From Bacteroidota bacterium (GTDB lineage: Bacteria > Bacteroidota > Bacteroidia > Chitinophagales > BACL12), in the NCBI GenBank assembly GCA_016715425.1, contig JADKAC010000005.1, positions 1,054,001 through 1,118,000 on the forward strand: a stretch of 64,000 nt of DNA. The letters run 5' to 3'. The position numbers and the translations under genes were made by a program. Numbering within the stretch: position 1 is the stretch's first letter; each line of letters opens with the position of its first letter. This document shows positions 27,104 to 35,894 of the stretch, piece after piece. A model generated the notes under the pieces. That model worked only from the letters and a program-made list of their open reading frames with translations, did not search any database and had not been told where the DNA came from.

Positions 27104-29143
27104 TCATAATGTCGCTTTCAGCCAACCATAAAATTCCTTATGCCAGATCATTGCATTTTGATAAGAAAGTATCCAATGATTTTCATTGGGGAAATACACC
27201 AATTTGCTTTTTAATCCTAATAATTGCGCTGCGGTGAATGCCTGAAACGCCTGGTCCTCAGTAACTCTGAAATCCTTTCCTCCTTGAAAAATAAGAATTG
27301 GTGTTTTCCATTTATCTACATGTTCAATTGGATTGAATTCAGAATATGATTTTTCATTTGCTGCACTTGTTTCCCAATAAGGGCCATCCATTTCCCAGTT
27401 AGTAAACCATAATTCTTCGGTGGCTCCATACATACTTTGCAAATTGAATACACCATCATGTGCTATAAATGATTTAAATCTTCCATCGCTCACACCCTCT
27501 AACATGAATATAGAATATCCGCCATAGCTGGCTCCTACTGCACCACAACGATCGTCATCCACATAATCTAAGTCCTTCTTTGCCCAATCAATGGCACTTA
27601 AATAATCTCCGATTGGTTGGCCTCCCCAATCTTTACTAATTGCTGCGTTCCATTCAACACCATGACCTTGCATCCCTCTTCTGTTTGGAGCTATTATCAC
27701 ATATCCATTTGCTGCCATCAATTGAAAATTCCAACGAAAAGAATAAAACTGACTCACCGGACTTTGAGGGCCGCCCTGGCAATATAAAATTGTAGGGTAT
27801 TTTTTGTTGGGATCAAAGTTGGGAGGAAGAATTACATAAACTAACATCTCCTTATTGTCAGTTGTTTTTATCCAATGTGATTCAACTTTACTTAAAGCAA
27901 TAGAATTATATACAGCATCATTCACTTTTGATATTTGTCGCACCTCATTTTTAGATTTATTAAATCCAAAAATTTCTGCAGCATGATTCATATCCGTGCG
28001 AGTGAATATTATTTCTGTATCAGTAAATCCTACAACACCAGTAACATCAGAGTATCCATTGATAACAGGTTCAATGGGATATTTCTTTAATCCCTTATTG
28101 AAACCATCCCAATCAAAAGCAAATAAACTGATGGTGCCTTTGTTTGGTTGTTGCATAAAAATTTGTTTTGAATCCGGACTCCAATACAACGCATCAACTG
28201 ATTCATCTAACATTTCTGAAATATTTGTTATTTCATAAGTGGATGTATTCAATATCATCATCCGATTTTTATCCGCTTCATTACCAGCAGTTTTCATACT
28301 TAAGTATGCAATCCATTTTCCATCGGGACTTAACACTGGTCTCGTATCGTATCCCATATTTTCAGACGTAAGGTTTCGAGTGCTTTTACCCTCAATCGAA
28401 TATTGGAAAATATCGGAATTTGTACTTACCGCATATTCTTTACCAGTTAATTTTTTTGTAACATAAATAATAGTTTTCCCATCTTGACCCCAAATAAAAT
28501 CCTCAGCACCACCCCAAGGTTTTGTCGGACAATCATAGGGTTCATTTTCCATAATGTCTACTACTTCCGAAATATTTCCATTATTCCATTTTGCATAAAA
28601 TACATGGGAGCTGTTTTCATCCTCCCAAATATCCCAATGACGAAACATCAAATCATCTATAATATTCACATCTGCTTTTGGATATTCCGGATACATATCT
28701 GCCAAAGTTTTTCCGGTTTTTACTTCACCCGAAAAAATTATACTTGAGCCATCATTTGAAAATTTCACATTGTCTAATCCCGCTGCATAATTTGTGATTT
28801 GTTTCGCTGCACTTCCATCCCACTCGGCTTGCCATAATTGGCTATTTAATAAATATCCCATTTTACGATTTGGAAGAGTAATTACATTGTATTCTATTCC
28901 AGGTGTACTCGTCAATTGCTTTACATTTCCATTGGAAATATTTACTGCATACAAATTACTTTCACCAGAATTGGAGGCTTGATCATAATATTTCACGCTA
29001 TAAATAACTGCGCTTTTATCAGCCGACACACATTCTGCATTTACTCTGCCCAGCGACCATAATAATTCAGGAGTCATTACATTCTGAGCAGAAGCAAATT
29101 GCAACATAAATACTGTTGCCAATAAAAAAATATATTTTTTCAT
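27104..29143 (-). CDS. S9 prolyl-oligopeptidase-family serine peptidase, exported
   Basis: Exported peptidase of 679 residues. A signal peptide (MKKYIFLLATVFMLQFASA) is followed by a WD40-like beta-propeller (about 25-410, with SPDGKWIAYLS and WSPDSKQIFM repeats) and an alpha/beta-hydrolase domain. The nucleophile is Ser539 in GASYGGYS; the acid is in GGKDFRVTEDQ and the His in ENHWIL near the C-terminus. The layout is that of dipeptidyl/acylaminoacyl peptidases of S9C type that trim short peptides in the periplasm. It lies 32 bp behind the SDR gene and may share its transcript. Exact specificity (DPP IV-like or oligopeptidase) is open. Confidence 0.93.
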   Translation of the reverse strand: MKKYIFLLATVFMLQFASAQNVMTPELLWSLGRVNAECVSADKSAVIYSVKYYDQASNSGESNLYAVNISNGNVKQLTSTPGIEYNVITLPNRKMGYLLNSQLWQAEWDGSAAKQITNYAAGLDNVKFSNDGSSIIFSGEVKTGKTLADMYPEYPKADVNIIDDLMFRHWDIWEDENSSHVFYAKWNNGNISEVVDIMENEPYDCPTKPWGGAEDFIWGQDGKTIIYVTKKLTGKEYAVSTNSDIFQYSIEGKSTRNLTSENMGYDTRPVLSPDGKWIAYLSMKTAGNEADKNRMMILNTSTYEITNISEMLDESVDALYWSPDSKQIFMQQPNKGTISLFAFDWDGFNKGLKKYPIEPVINGYSDVTGVVGFTDTEIIFTRTDMNHAAEIFGFNKSKNEVRQISKVNDAVYNSIALSKVESHWIKTTDNKEMLVYVILPPNFDPNKKYPTILYCQGGPQSPVSQFYSFRWNFQLMAANGYVIIAPNRRGMQGHGVEWNAAISKDWGGQPIGDYLSAIDWAKKDLDYVDDDRCGAVGASYGGYSIFMLEGVSDGRFKSFIAHDGVFNLQSMYGATEELWFTNWEMDGPYWETSAANEKSYSEFNPIEHVDKWKTPILIFQGGKDFRVTEDQAFQAFTAAQLLGLKSKLVYFPNENHWILSYQNAMIWHKEFYGWLKATL

Positions 29144-29175
29144 AGTTCTATTTTTTAAAAAATAAGTTGAAGTAA

Positions 29176-29877
29176 TTAAGTATGTAGTTTTCCAAACATT
29201 GGAATAACAGCACCTGTAATTCCTGATGATTTATTTGAAGTAAGAAAAGATATTAAATCGCCGATATCTTCAGGTGGTGTCCATTTCTTTGCTGCCTCTT
29301 CACTTCCCCATTTCATGTTTGAAGGGGTATTTATTACAGCAGGCACAATACAATTTACACGCACATTAAATGGTCTGCCTTCTTCTGCAGCCGTTTGACT
29401 TAAAGAAATAACGCCTGCTTTTGATGCAGCATAAACAGCATTGGATGAAGTGGGATGTAAACCGGGTTTTGCTCCCATAGTAACTATTGTTCCACGACCT
29501 TGCATTTTTAAAATCGGCATTGCATATTTTAATAATAAAAAAGTTGAATATGTATTCAAACGAAAAATATTATCAAAATCATGAGATGATGTTGAGCCAA
29601 AATCTTCGTTTGCAACAAATCCACCGGCGATATGTACAAGGCCATCCGCCATTCCACTGTTGTGAAAAAATCTTTCAACAGAATCCTGATCTGTTAAATC
29701 ACATAGATATGGAAAAACTCGATGATTAATATGATGATGAAAATTCTGCATCAATTCTTCTTCTGTTTTTGTGTTGTGAACAGCAGCATGTATTTCCCAA
29801 CCTTCAGCGATTAATCTATCAGTAACATATTTTCCTAATGCCCCATCCGCTCCTGTCATCCATAATTTTCTGAACAT
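29176..29877 (-). CDS. Short-chain dehydrogenase/reductase
   Basis: NAD(P)-binding oxidoreductase of 233 residues. The cofactor loop is MTGADGALGKYV (a variant of TGxxxGxG). The N-terminal strand continues into HIAGGFV. The catalytic Tyr-Lys pair is in VYAASKAGV, and NCIVPAVINTPSN is the usual segment after the catalytic centre. The active-site Ser is not in the normal place: the stretch before Tyr reads GRGTIVTMGAKPGLHPTSS. Substrate unknown; a few relatives act on quinonoid dihydropterin, whose compact form it resembles. Upstream of, and likely co-transcribed with, the S9 peptidase gene. Confidence 0.85.
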   Translation of the reverse strand: MFRKLWMTGADGALGKYVTDRLIAEGWEIHAAVHNTKTEEELMQNFHHHINHRVFPYLCDLTDQDSVERFFHNSGMADGLVHIAGGFVANEDFGSTSSHDFDNIFRLNTYSTFLLLKYAMPILKMQGRGTIVTMGAKPGLHPTSSNAVYAASKAGVISLSQTAAEEGRPFNVRVNCIVPAVINTPSNMKWGSEEAAKKWTPPEDIGDLISFLTSNKSSGITGAVIPMFGKLHT

Positions 29878-29983
29878 ATTCTGTTTTTTTATTCTTTCAA
29901 TTAAAATTTGTTCTCGTCTAAAATATAATACAAAGTTCGGTCTTTACGTTGGCATATACATAATCTTCACATAGCAATCTCTC

Positions 29984-29991
29984 TATTTTTG
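29984..29991 (+). promoter_or_regulatory. Putative -7 box of the exbB operon
   Basis: TATTTTTG is an exact TAnnTTTG match 60 bp upstream of the exbB ATG at 30052. The nearest upstream TTG is too far away for a standard -33 box, so support is partial. Confidence 0.4.
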
Positions 29992-30051
29992 TTTGGCATC
30001 GCATATAATTCCTTTAAATAAATACGTTTCTACTAAAACTCAGTAATAATT

Positions 30052-30738
30052 ATGTTTAACACCCTTTTGCAAATAACTACCGACACCTTGTCTAATACAG
30101 GTATCGAAACTGCTGATCAGGAAAAACTCTCTTTAATTGCCCTTATGATGAAGGGTGGAATTATTATGATTCCAATAGGTATTTTATTTCTCGTAACAGT
30201 ATTTGTTTTTTTTGAAAGATATTTTACTATCAGAAGAGCTGGAAAAGGAGACAGTCATTTTATGTTGAATATTCGTGATTATATTTCTAATGGCAATGTG
30301 GAAGCAGCAAAGATGTTATGTAAGAATACAGAAACACCTTATGCCCGCATGATTGAAAAGGGTATTCGCAGAATTGGAACACCATTAAAAAATATTGAAG
30401 TCGCCATTGAAAATGTAGGTAAGCTTGAACTCTATCGAATGGAAAAAAACTTAGCAGTTCTTGCAATGATTGCAGGTATTGGTCCGATGATCGGATTTCT
30501 CGGTACAGTTACTGGAATGATACGTGCATTTTACGATATGAGTGTAAGCGATCAAATTTCACCTAAATTATTATCCTCAGGAATTTATGAAGCGATGGTT
30601 ACAACTGTTGCAGGTTTAATAGTGGGGATTTTGGCGAACATCGCATATAACTCTTTGCTTTCTCTCGTTGAAAAAGTAATTTATAAAATGGAAGCTACTT
30701 CAGTTGAATTTATGGACTTACTTCAAGAACCCGCATAA
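30052..30738 (+). CDS. exbB: MotA/TolQ/ExbB proton-channel protein
   Basis: Inner-membrane protein of 228 residues that with ExbD converts proton motive force into work on a TonB-like protein. TM1 is at about 32-52 (IIMIPIGILFLVTVFVFFE). The conserved pair of late helices is at about 135-158 (LAMIAGIGPMIGFLGTVTGMI) and 180-205 (YEAMVTTVAGLIVGILANIAYN), with the GFLGTVTGM signature. The stop overlaps the start of exbD (TAATG), so the two are translationally coupled. The third gene is TonB-like. Members of this family also drive TolA or gliding motors, so the partner is inferred from the neighbour. Confidence 0.92.
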   Translation: MFNTLLQITTDTLSNTGIETADQEKLSLIALMMKGGIIMIPIGILFLVTVFVFFERYFTIRRAGKGDSHFMLNIRDYISNGNVEAAKMLCKNTETPYARMIEKGIRRIGTPLKNIEVAIENVGKLELYRMEKNLAVLAMIAGIGPMIGFLGTVTGMIRAFYDMSVSDQISPKLLSSGIYEAMVTTVAGLIVGILANIAYNSLLSLVEKVIYKMEATSVEFMDLLQEPA

Positions 30739-31136
30739 TGAGTTTACGCACAAGAAATAAACGCACTGCAGATTTCAGTATGTCATCACTTACTGATATT
30801 ATTTTTATGTTGCTCATTTTTTTCCTGCTTACCTCTACATTGGTTGCACCTAATGCAATTCCGATGTTGTTGCCAAATTCTAATTCACAAGCACAAGCAA
30901 CAGAAACAGTTTCTGTAAGTATTGATGAAAGATTGAATTATTTTTTAAATGGAAAAACAATTAACGTTAGTGATTTAGAATCTGTATTAGATAGAGCATT
31001 AATTGGAAAAGAAGATCAGGGAATAGTATTGTATGCGGATAAAACTGTGCCGATAGAAAATGTAGTGCAAGTTTTAAATGTTGCTAATAAAATGAAGATA
31101 AAAGTGGTATTGGCAACTGTTCCTGAGAAGCAATAG
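30738..31136 (+). CDS. exbD: ExbD/TolR-type biopolymer transport protein
   Basis: Protein of 132 residues with one N-terminal transmembrane helix and a periplasmic domain. The helix begins with the channel aspartate in SSLTDIIFMLLIFFLLTSTL, the ExbD/TolR hallmark. The periplasmic half (about 45-130) has IDERLNYFLNGKTI and VLYADKTVPIENVVQVLNV. Size is typical. It lies between exbB and the TonB-like gene, completing an energy-transducing complex. Confidence 0.93.
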   Translation: MSLRTRNKRTADFSMSSLTDIIFMLLIFFLLTSTLVAPNAIPMLLPNSNSQAQATETVSVSIDERLNYFLNGKTINVSDLESVLDRALIGKEDQGIVLYADKTVPIENVVQVLNVANKMKIKVVLATVPEKQ

Positions 31137-31180
31137 TTGTGGAATAGGATTTGTTTTTCATCTCATTCAAAACAAAGATT

Positions 31181-31987
31181 ATGGCTACGGTATATAGTTA
31201 CGAAAAAACAGCAAAACGCAAAAGCTCAGTCATCACATTGATTGTTGCAATCTGTGTGGCAATGCTATTATTTTTATTAGCATTTCGTCCACCTTATCCA
31301 CCCATAGAACCGGAAGGATTATTAATTGATTTTGGATATGATGAATCCGGATTAGGAACAGAAGAACCTAAATTGGTAAATCAAATTCCTACTCCACCTG
31401 TTGAATCTGATAATTCAAAAGTGGAAAAAGAAATTGCAACGCAAGACATGGAAAAAACTATTGCAATTCCAAAAGAAAAGAAAAAAGAAAAGCCAGTAAC
31501 AAATAATAAAAACCCTGTTAAAGATCCGGTAGAAACTAAAAATGAACCTGTGATTGATAATAGTCAGGTATATAATCCGAACAATCATTCTTTCGAAAAT
31601 CAAAATAGCAGTGAAGGAAATAAACCGGGTTCCGGCAATATGGGCGATCCGTCAGGTGATCCAAATGGTAAACCGGGAAAAGGTGATGGCATCGGTGATA
31701 ATGGAACTTCAGGTGTTGGATTTAGTTTATCCGGAAGAAGCATGACCAACAAACCGAATATTGCAGGTAACCCTACTGAATCAGGAAAAGTAGTCTTGAA
31801 AATAAAAGTAAATCGTGATGGATTAGTTACCGAAGCCACTTACGAAAGAAAAGGTTCTACCATCGTTGATCAATCAGTAATTAATGATGCAATTCGTTCT
31901 ATAAAAGGAAAAAAATTATTTAATGTGAAATCTGATGCACCCGATTTTCAGGAAGGCACACTCACAATCAACTATACTTTAAAGTAG
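31181..31987 (+). CDS. TonB-like energy transducer
   Basis: Protein of 268 residues from the ATG at 31181; the frame is open upstream, but MATVYSYEKTAKRKSS gives a normal cytoplasmic tail. A transmembrane helix (about 21-37, ITLIVAICVAMLLFLLAF) is followed at once by RPPYPPIEPEG, a Pro/Lys/Glu-rich spacer (about 60-130), a Gly/Asn/Pro-rich linker (GSGNMGDPSGDPNGKPGKG) and a TonB-type C-terminal domain (about 195-268: GKVVLKIKVNRDGLV, GTLTINYTLK). It would carry energy from ExbBD to outer-membrane receptors such as the 43386-45779 one. The terminator at 32011 closes the operon. Confidence 0.85.
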   Translation: MATVYSYEKTAKRKSSVITLIVAICVAMLLFLLAFRPPYPPIEPEGLLIDFGYDESGLGTEEPKLVNQIPTPPVESDNSKVEKEIATQDMEKTIAIPKEKKKEKPVTNNKNPVKDPVETKNEPVIDNSQVYNPNNHSFENQNSSEGNKPGSGNMGDPSGDPNGKPGKGDGIGDNGTSGVGFSLSGRSMTNKPNIAGNPTESGKVVLKIKVNRDGLVTEATYERKGSTIVDQSVINDAIRSIKGKKLFNVKSDAPDFQEGTLTINYTLK

Positions 31988-32010
31988 GGTCCAGTATGTA
32001 TGAACAGGAC

Positions 32011-32038
32011 AACAAATGCACCGAAAGGTGCATTTGTT
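32011..32038 (+). terminator. Rho-independent terminator after the TonB-like gene
   Basis: Twelve-base arms AACAAATGCACC and GGTGCATTTGTT around a GAAA tetraloop, followed by a T-run. It lies 24 bp past the stop at 31987. The right arm contains the TTTG proposed as -33 element for folC. Confidence 0.92.
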
Positions 32039-32066
32039 TTTAAAAGTATATGCTTGATTAATTTTG
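32033..32066 (+). promoter_or_regulatory. folC promoter, -33 TTTG and -7 TAATTTTG
   Basis: TTTG at 32033-32036, 22 bases, then TAATTTTG at 32059-32066: both elements match the Bacteroidota consensus. Transcription would start at about 32072-32075, on or beside the ATG at 32073, giving a leaderless mRNA. The -33 element lies in the terminator of the gene before it. Confidence 0.65.
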
Positions 32067-32072
32067 CGACTA

Positions 32073-33383
32073 ATGCAATATCAGGAAACGATAAAATATC
32101 TGATGGAACACCTGCCCATGTATCAGCGCATTGGTGCACAGGCGTATAAAAAAGATCTTACAAATATTACAGTGCTTTGCAATGCGCTGGGTAATCCTCA
32201 AAATAAATTTTCAACTATTCATGTTGCAGGTACAAATGGCAAAGGTTCTGTTTCAAATTTATTAGCTTCAGTATTATTCGAATCAGGTTATAAAACAGGA
32301 TTATATACCTCTCCTCACCTATTGGATTTTAGAGAACGTATTCGTGTAAACGGAGAATTTTGTACCCGGGAATTTGTAATTGGTTTTACTAAAAATATTC
32401 TTCCACTTATTGAAGAAATCAAACCTTCTTTTTTCGAAATTACTGTTGCCATGGCTTTTGAATATTTTGCTTTGATGGAAGTGGATGTTGGGGTTATAGA
32501 AGTGGGTTTGGGCGGACGACTTGACTCTACAAATATTATTCAACCCGACCTTTCTGTAATTACAAATATTGGTTATGATCATCAACAATTTTTAGGTGAA
32601 ACCTTACCTGAAATAGCATTTGAAAAAGCCGGAATTATTAAAGCAGGTAAACCTGTTGTGATTGGAGAATATCATCCTGAAACATTCCCTGTTTTTAAAG
32701 ATAAAGCATTATCTACGCTTTCACCACTTTCACTTGCTGAAGAAAATATACAAATAGATTTTTTGGAAAATACTTCAAATGGAATGCGATTAAATATCCT
32801 TTATCAAAATCAATTAGTATATCCAAATATTATTTCTGCATTAATGGGTAACTATCAATTAAAAAATATTGCAACCGTAATTGAAAGTATCGAGATATTA
32901 AATAATTCTAGTTATACAATTACTGAAGATGCGGTTTATGATGGATTTAAAAATGTATTAATAAATACAAACTTTACCGGTCGATTTCAAAAATTATCCG
33001 ATGCACCTTTAACCTATTGCGATTGCGCACATAATGCGGAAGGTTTACAAATGTTGTTTGATACAATTCAACAATTATCCTTTGAACAATTACATATAAT
33101 AACAGGTGCCGTAAATGATAAAGACCTGAATAGAAATTTAGCTTGTTTTCCTAAATCCGCAATTTATTATTTTTCAAAACCCGATATACCACGAGGATTA
33201 CCTGCGGACAAATTAAAATCCTTGGCTTCATCATTTGAATTATCCGGCAGTACTTATGATTCAGTTGCAGATGCTTATTATACTGCAAAGTCAAATGCAG
33301 GAAGTAATGACTTGATATTAATCTGTGGTAGTATTTTTGTGGTATCGGAAGTCTTAAAAATTTTTCAAAATATTGATAATTAA
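32073..33383 (+). CDS. folC: Bifunctional folylpolyglutamate synthase / dihydrofolate synthase
   Basis: Cytoplasmic ATP-dependent ligase of 436 residues that makes dihydrofolate from dihydropteroate and glutamate and adds further glutamates. The P-loop GTNGKGS is at 53-59. YTSPHLLDFRERIRVNGE, VGLGGRLDSTNI and the Mg/carbamate-Lys region FEKAGIIKAGKPVVIG follow. The C-terminal glutamate-ligase domain has DCAHNAEGLQ. Size is normal (about 430). The ATG at 32073 is preferred to the TTG at 32064 because it gives the usual start MQYQETIKYL and fits the predicted transcription start. Confidence 0.95.
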   Translation: MQYQETIKYLMEHLPMYQRIGAQAYKKDLTNITVLCNALGNPQNKFSTIHVAGTNGKGSVSNLLASVLFESGYKTGLYTSPHLLDFRERIRVNGEFCTREFVIGFTKNILPLIEEIKPSFFEITVAMAFEYFALMEVDVGVIEVGLGGRLDSTNIIQPDLSVITNIGYDHQQFLGETLPEIAFEKAGIIKAGKPVVIGEYHPETFPVFKDKALSTLSPLSLAEENIQIDFLENTSNGMRLNILYQNQLVYPNIISALMGNYQLKNIATVIESIEILNNSSYTITEDAVYDGFKNVLINTNFTGRFQKLSDAPLTYCDCAHNAEGLQMLFDTIQQLSFEQLHIITGAVNDKDLNRNLACFPKSAIYYFSKPDIPRGLPADKLKSLASSFELSGSTYDSVADAYYTAKSNAGSNDLILICGSIFVVSEVLKIFQNIDN

Positions 33384-33387
33384 AAAC

Positions 33388-34803
33388 ATGTTACGTCAAT
33401 TAACTTTAGTTCTCCTCACATTTATCTCTTTCACCATTTTTGGACAAAGCACCGGATATGAATATAAAATTCAAATCAAAGGAATGGAGGATACTGTAAT
33501 TTTTTTAGGTCATCATTATGGTGACAGGCAATATGTAATTGATACTTTGGCCACAGATAATAAAGGCCTGGCAATTGCAAAAGGTAATACGCCCCTGCCC
33601 GGTGGTATTTATTTGATTGTAATGCCTAAACTCAACAATAGATTTTTTGAGATGATTATAAATGAACCGAGTTTTTCTATGTCAACCGACACTGCTGATT
33701 TCGCAGAGAAAATGAAGGTTACCAATTCAGTAGAGAATACTATTTTTTATGAAGATTTGAATTTTTTAAATACTCAAAGAAAATTAGCCGATCCTATAAA
33801 GGAGCAACTTAAAAGTGCAGAGCCTAACTCGGAGGAAGCAATAGCATTAAAAGCAGAATTAGAAAAAATAAATAATAATGTAGAAGCATTTAGAAACAAT
33901 CTCATTGAAAAATATCCCAATACATTTTATGTAAAATTTATTCAATCATTTCAAGACCCTAAAATACCACCTGCCCCATTAAATGCAGATGGAAGTGTGG
34001 ATTCTACTTTTGCTTACCGTTGGATTCGGGTGCATTATTTCGACAATGTAGATTTTAATGATGAAAGATTTTTACGCACTTCTCTTTACACTACCAAAGT
34101 GAATAAATACATTAATTCTTATGTTCCTCGGACACCGGACTCCATAAATGTAGCTGTAGATTTTATCGCTGAAAAAGCAATGGTGAATAATGAAGTGTAT
34201 AAATTTATTATCGTCTCTCTATTAAATGATTATGCGAATTCCAAAATCATGGGAATGGATGGTGTGTATGTACACATAGTGGATACTTATTATAAAACAG
34301 GAAAAGCTCCATGGTTAGATGATGCCGCTCTATTCCGAATAGTAAATCAGGCAGATAGAATTCGCCCGACGTTAATTGGTAAGTCGGCACCACAAATAAT
34401 GTTGCAGGATACTAACAAAATGGATATACCACTCTATTCCATTAAAAGTAAATACACCATGATTTTATTTTGGGATGTGGACTGTTCTCATTGCATGAAA
34501 GAGTTGCCCATTATAGTTGAAATGTATCCTGAATTTAAAGCGATGGGTGGTGAAATTTATGCGGTGTATTCTCAAGAAGAATGGGATAAATGGATTGAAT
34601 TTTTACGCAAAGAAAAATACCCCTGGATAAATGTGGGCAACACGAGTTTAAAAAGTGATTTTCAAGTGAAATATAATGTGGACCAAACTCCAATTATTTT
34701 TATACTTGATGAGAATAAAAAAATCATTGCTAAAAAATTAGGTGCTGAACAGGTTCTTGGATTTTTACATGAATATTCTGATCTGCCTTTAAATAATCAA
34801 TAA
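33388..34803 (+). CDS. Exported TlpA-like thioredoxin with DUF4369-like N-terminus
   Basis: Periplasmic protein of 471 residues. The ATG at 33388 gives a signal peptide (MLRQLTLVLLTFISFTIFG). A beta-rich domain of DUF4369 type (about 20-110: YKIQIKGMEDTVIFLGHHYG) and a long helical linker (about 115-330) lead to a thioredoxin fold with FWDVDCSHCMKELPII, the CxxC being DCSHC. VDQTPIIFILDENKKI carries the cis-Pro after TP. It probably keeps periplasmic thiols reduced, as for TlpA/ResA relatives; substrate unknown. It starts 4 bases after folC and is likely co-transcribed. Confidence 0.85.
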   Translation: MLRQLTLVLLTFISFTIFGQSTGYEYKIQIKGMEDTVIFLGHHYGDRQYVIDTLATDNKGLAIAKGNTPLPGGIYLIVMPKLNNRFFEMIINEPSFSMSTDTADFAEKMKVTNSVENTIFYEDLNFLNTQRKLADPIKEQLKSAEPNSEEAIALKAELEKINNNVEAFRNNLIEKYPNTFYVKFIQSFQDPKIPPAPLNADGSVDSTFAYRWIRVHYFDNVDFNDERFLRTSLYTTKVNKYINSYVPRTPDSINVAVDFIAEKAMVNNEVYKFIIVSLLNDYANSKIMGMDGVYVHIVDTYYKTGKAPWLDDAALFRIVNQADRIRPTLIGKSAPQIMLQDTNKMDIPLYSIKSKYTMILFWDVDCSHCMKELPIIVEMYPEFKAMGGEIYAVYSQEEWDKWIEFLRKEKYPWINVGNTSLKSDFQVKYNVDQTPIIFILDENKKIIAKKLGAEQVLGFLHEYSDLPLNNQ

Positions 34804-34856
34804 TATTTTTTTATCTGAACACAGACTTCTAAATTGTGTTATTGTATAAAAAAATT

Positions 34857-35267
34857 ATGTCAAAAGAAAATTATACTTTTTCGCTTTCAGATAATGAATG
34901 GAAACAACGATTAACTTCTGAGCAATATAATGTGCTTCGTAAAAAAGGTACAGAACGACCTTTCACCGGGGAATACGATACATTTTTTGATGATGGCAAT
35001 TATGTATGTGCAGGTTGTGGTGAACTCTTATTTAACAGCAACTCAAAATATAATTCCGGTTGTGGATGGCCTGCATTTGATGCCCCTGCTACAAAAGAAA
35101 ATATTGTTGAGATAACAGATAAATCACATGGCATGACTCGAGTTGAAGTGCTTTGCGCTAATTGTGGCGGACATTTAGGTCATGTATTTAATGATGGTCC
35201 GAAAGCAACTACAGGAATACGTTATTGCATTAATTCAGCTTCACTAGAATTTAAAGATGAGTTGTGA
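34857..35267 (+). CDS. msrB: Peptide-methionine (R)-S-oxide reductase
   Basis: Repair enzyme of 136 residues that reduces the R form of methionine sulfoxide in proteins with thioredoxin. Two zinc CxxC pairs (CAGCGELL and CANCGG) and the strongly conserved SGCGWPAFDAP and GGHLGHVFNDGP are present. The catalytic Cys is in RYCINSASLEF. Length is typical of stand-alone MsrB. The ATG at 34857 (MSKENYTFSLSDNEW) is preferred to the GTG at 34836. It follows the thioredoxin gene by 53 bp, a sensible partner. Confidence 0.96.
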   Translation: MSKENYTFSLSDNEWKQRLTSEQYNVLRKKGTERPFTGEYDTFFDDGNYVCAGCGELLFNSNSKYNSGCGWPAFDAPATKENIVEITDKSHGMTRVEVLCANCGGHLGHVFNDGPKATTGIRYCINSASLEFKDEL

Positions 35268-35291
35268 TTATCGGGTATTGGGTAAAAGATA

Positions 35292-35894
35292 TCAGCAATA
35301 AGATTTATAAAGAATCATATAATCTACAATTAATTGAATAGCCTTGGTTTTCATATCTCGCTTTAAAGATTTATTATTTATCACAGTTCGAGTTTGGCTC
35401 CAAATTGCACACCAGCTAGTATCCATTTCTCGTTGAGAAGTAACTACAGCATTTATCATATGAATGGTAAAACTATCGGACTTTGAAGCAGCAAGTTGAG
35501 TAACTGTAGCTGCATAAAACACATCGAAATAATCATCCATTGCCAACATATAACCATAACACATTAATTCATCGGCACGTATTCCAGGAATATTTGTAAT
35601 ATCTGCTTCTGATTTATATTTTGCTTTTAAAGCAGCAAGTAATATTTCTGAATTATTGGCATCATAGCCACCCCAGCTTATTGCATTTATCACGGCTGCT
35701 TTTACATCTGGTAACACATTATCATCCAAGAGATAAGCTGAAATTTTATCATCCATACTTTGTGTTTGCTCAGCATATGCTACCATAGGATTTTCTAAAT
35801 ATTCAGTATAAAATGTACTGGAAGTGATTGGTGAATCGGCTAATGAAATTAAAGGCAATAACGCTATTAAGAATATAAGAGTGAGATTTTTCAT
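35292..35894 (-). CDS. Exported protein of unknown function
   Basis: Protein of 200 residues with a signal peptide (MKNLTLIFLIALLPLISLA). The mature part is helical, with VKAAVINAISWGGYDANN and AKYKSEADI, and a C-terminal end KAIQLIVDYMILYKSYC. I do not recognise a family; the pattern recalls helical-repeat proteins but is short. Its ATG overlaps the stop codon of the upstream membrane-protein gene (TAATG), so the two are made together. Convergent with msrB, 25 bp away. Confidence 0.7.
   Translation of the reverse strand: MKNLTLIFLIALLPLISLADSPITSSTFYTEYLENPMVAYAEQTQSMDDKISAYLLDDNVLPDVKAAVINAISWGGYDANNSEILLAALKAKYKSEADITNIPGIRADELMCYGYMLAMDDYFDVFYAATVTQLAASKSDSFTIHMINAVVTSQREMDTSWCAIWSQTRTVINNKSLKRDMKTKAIQLIVDYMILYKSYC

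Noticed and set aside
28484..28747. Series of plus-strand ORFs of 60-90 codons inside 27996-28982
   Set aside because: All are antisense to the S9 peptidase gene with no credible product.
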